NCBI GenBank assembly: GCA_016840645.1
Contig: JAEORY010000184.1
Location: 1 to 7,480, forward strand
Direction of reading: 5' to 3'
DNA length: 7,480 nucleotides
Source: Candidatus Borrarchaeota archaeon
GTDB taxonomy: Archaea > Asgardarchaeota > Sifarchaeia > Borrarchaeales > Borrarchaeaceae
A program made the translations under genes and the position numbers. The notes beneath the pieces are model-generated. The model made no database searches and was not told the origin of the DNA. It worked only from the letters and a program-made list of their open reading frames with translations. The number at the start of each line of letters is the position of its first letter. Position 1 is the first letter of the stretch. Shown here piece after piece: positions 6,441 to 7,480 of the stretch.

Positions 6441-6467
6441 GTCTCCGTTTCTTAACTGAATGGAGGC
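6441..6467 (+). promoter_or_regulatory. Hairpin that can bury the capsid-gene ribosome site
   Basis: Bases 6441-6450 can pair with 6458-6467 (seven Watson-Crick and three G-U pairs) around the seven-base loop 6451-6457. The 3' arm contains GGAGG (6462-6466), the capsid Shine-Dalgarno. If formed, it would reduce initiation until melted, for example by ribosomes finishing the scaffold gene, whose stop lies only ten bases upstream at 6429-6431. Confidence 0.35.
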
Positions 6468-6471
6468 TATG

Positions 6472-7480
6472 ATGCCAGGTGGTACATTAGCAACAGTATT
6501 AAACGAGAGATCTGAATACTCACTCGTAGAAGAATATCTCGAAAAGAGATTCCTTGAGAGACGCGAATGGAAAACGGCTCTTATAAACAAATCATTCGGA
6601 ATTGTACGTCCGATAGATAAACATAACGGCCAGTGGGCTAAATTTACTCGTAAGGGTAGGTTCCGCAGACCTCAGACTATGCCTTCTCCTAGTGGTGCTG
6701 GAAGCGATCCTGCTTCTGGGGCTTCGATGGAAACGGAACAGCCTAAGGTTCCTGTTGAGTTCTTGCATGAGTTCATCGACATCACTACTGTAGCTCAGGC
6801 TACATCATGGGTCGACTTGGATGAGTGGGCAAGGGAAGATCTTCCTGTAGCTTCAGAACGTAGACTTCACGAGCTTGTACAGAATGCAATGCTTGTAGGT
6901 CGTATGACTCCTGGAAAGTATGCAGCAGACGGTACTCTTACTACCGACTTTGATGCATCTGCGGAAGCCACAGTAACTCTGTACCAGGAGTCATTTACGT
7001 TTGATCCAGCGCCTAAGTACTATGCCAATGGCAAGGAAACTTTCGCTGATATGGATGCAAACGACAAGCCTACATGGTTTGATATGCGTAACCATTGGAC
7101 ACGTTTGAGCCTTTCAGGCGCTAAACTTGTTGATGGTAACTACATATGCGTTTGTTCTTCATCCTTCTGGAATGATCTTCTTCAGGACGACGACGGCGGG
7201 TTGCTCACAGCAGCTATCGCTGGCGGTATGAAGTCTGCTATTAAGGGTCTTGAGACAATGAAGACCTTTGAGTATGCCGGATGGAAGATCATCATTGATG
7301 ACCAGCCGTTTACTGAAGATCCTGGCGCTGAAGGTGTTAGAGCTAACTGGGGTAAAGTACATTCAGCACTTTGCTTTGGTAAAGCTTCTTACGTATGGGT
7401 TCCTCTTGGTGACATGCGTCAAATGCGTCCTAAGTTCAAAGTACAGGACATAACAAAGACTGGTTACAGTCACTCAATCG
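6472..7480 (+). CDS. Major capsid protein, 3' end outside window (336 aa visible)
   Basis: The frame is open from ATG 6472 to the right edge. Two adjacent ATGs exist (6469, 6472); with GGAGG at 6462-6466 the second has the more usual spacing of five bases, so it is preferred. This is the shell-forming coat protein, probably of the HK97 fold. The pattern resembles the N4 gp56-like capsid group: an N-terminal helix (LVEEYLEKRFLERREWK), a WAKFTRKGRFRRPQ strand region followed by a Gly/Ser/Pro loop, FIDITTVAQATSWVDLDEWAREDLP, a helix with LHELVQNAMLVGR, then YICVCSSSFWNDLLQDD near residue 224 and YAGWKIIIDDQPF near 268. That last pair corresponds to the family's pattern of a 'read-out' strand and a later beta strand. 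Position after the scaffold supports it. The subgroup is recalled, not searched; most of the expected length is present. Confidence 0.85.
   Translation, partial: MPGGTLATVLNERSEYSLVEEYLEKRFLERREWKTALINKSFGIVRPIDKHNGQWAKFTRKGRFRRPQTMPSPSGAGSDPASGASMETEQPKVPVEFLHEFIDITTVAQATSWVDLDEWAREDLPVASERRLHELVQNAMLVGRMTPGKYAADGTLTTDFDASAEATVTLYQESFTFDPAPKYYANGKETFADMDANDKPTWFDMRNHWTRLSLSGAKLVDGNYICVCSSSFWNDLLQDDDGGLLTAAIAGGMKSAIKGLETMKTFEYAGWKIIIDDQPFTEDPGAEGVRANWGKVHSALCFGKASYVWVPLGDMRQMRPKFKVQDITKTGYSHSI

Noticed and set aside
1..7480. tRNA genes, CRISPR arrays, insertion sequences or integrase/attachment sites
   Set aside because: I saw no cloverleaf with a T-loop signature, no regularly spaced repeats, no transposase or recombinase motif and no terminal repeats on either strand.

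Overview
This window is part of the head-morphogenesis region of a tailed double-stranded DNA phage or prophage (Caudoviricetes type). All genes read on the + strand and are tightly packed. The order is two or three small leader genes, large terminase, an exported beta-rich protein, portal, a small unknown, an acidic scaffold-like protein, and the major capsid protein running off the right edge. No integrase, tRNA, rRNA, CRISPR array or insertion sequence is visible. The host cannot be named. Purine-rich Shine-Dalgarno sites, the standard genetic code, moderate GC and one TTGACA-type promoter all suit a typical bacterial host with sigma70-like transcription.

Region 1 (1-790): a 56-residue Cys-rich mini-protein, then two genes in different frames that overlap by 260 bases. 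The downstream one has its own AGGAGG site and a clean heptad coiled coil, so it is a small-terminase candidate by position. The Gly/Ser-rich tail of the upstream one looks like alternative-frame translation.

Region 2 (794-2341): large terminase with a readable ATPase (Q motif, deviant Walker A, Walker B, motif III) and an RNase H-like nuclease with three acidic motifs. It would translocate DNA through the portal.

Region 3 (2342-3032): a probable sigma70 promoter whose predicted start point lies at the centre of a perfect 14-bp palindrome. It drives a 174-residue protein with an N-terminal signal-like segment and a Thr/Ala/Gly/Asn-rich beta-type body. A strong hairpin follows, just before the portal ribosome site. 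This unit looks like an independently controlled cargo (moron-like) cassette inside the packaging/head operon and is the most unusual part of the window.

Region 4 (3033-7480): portal, a translationally overlapping 95-residue protein, a 379-residue scaffold-like protein, and a major capsid protein (336 residues visible). No maturation protease lies between portal and capsid. The scaffold-like protein carries nearly the same 14-residue motif at both ends. The capsid ribosome site can fold into a hairpin, a plausible point of translational control for the most abundant virion protein.
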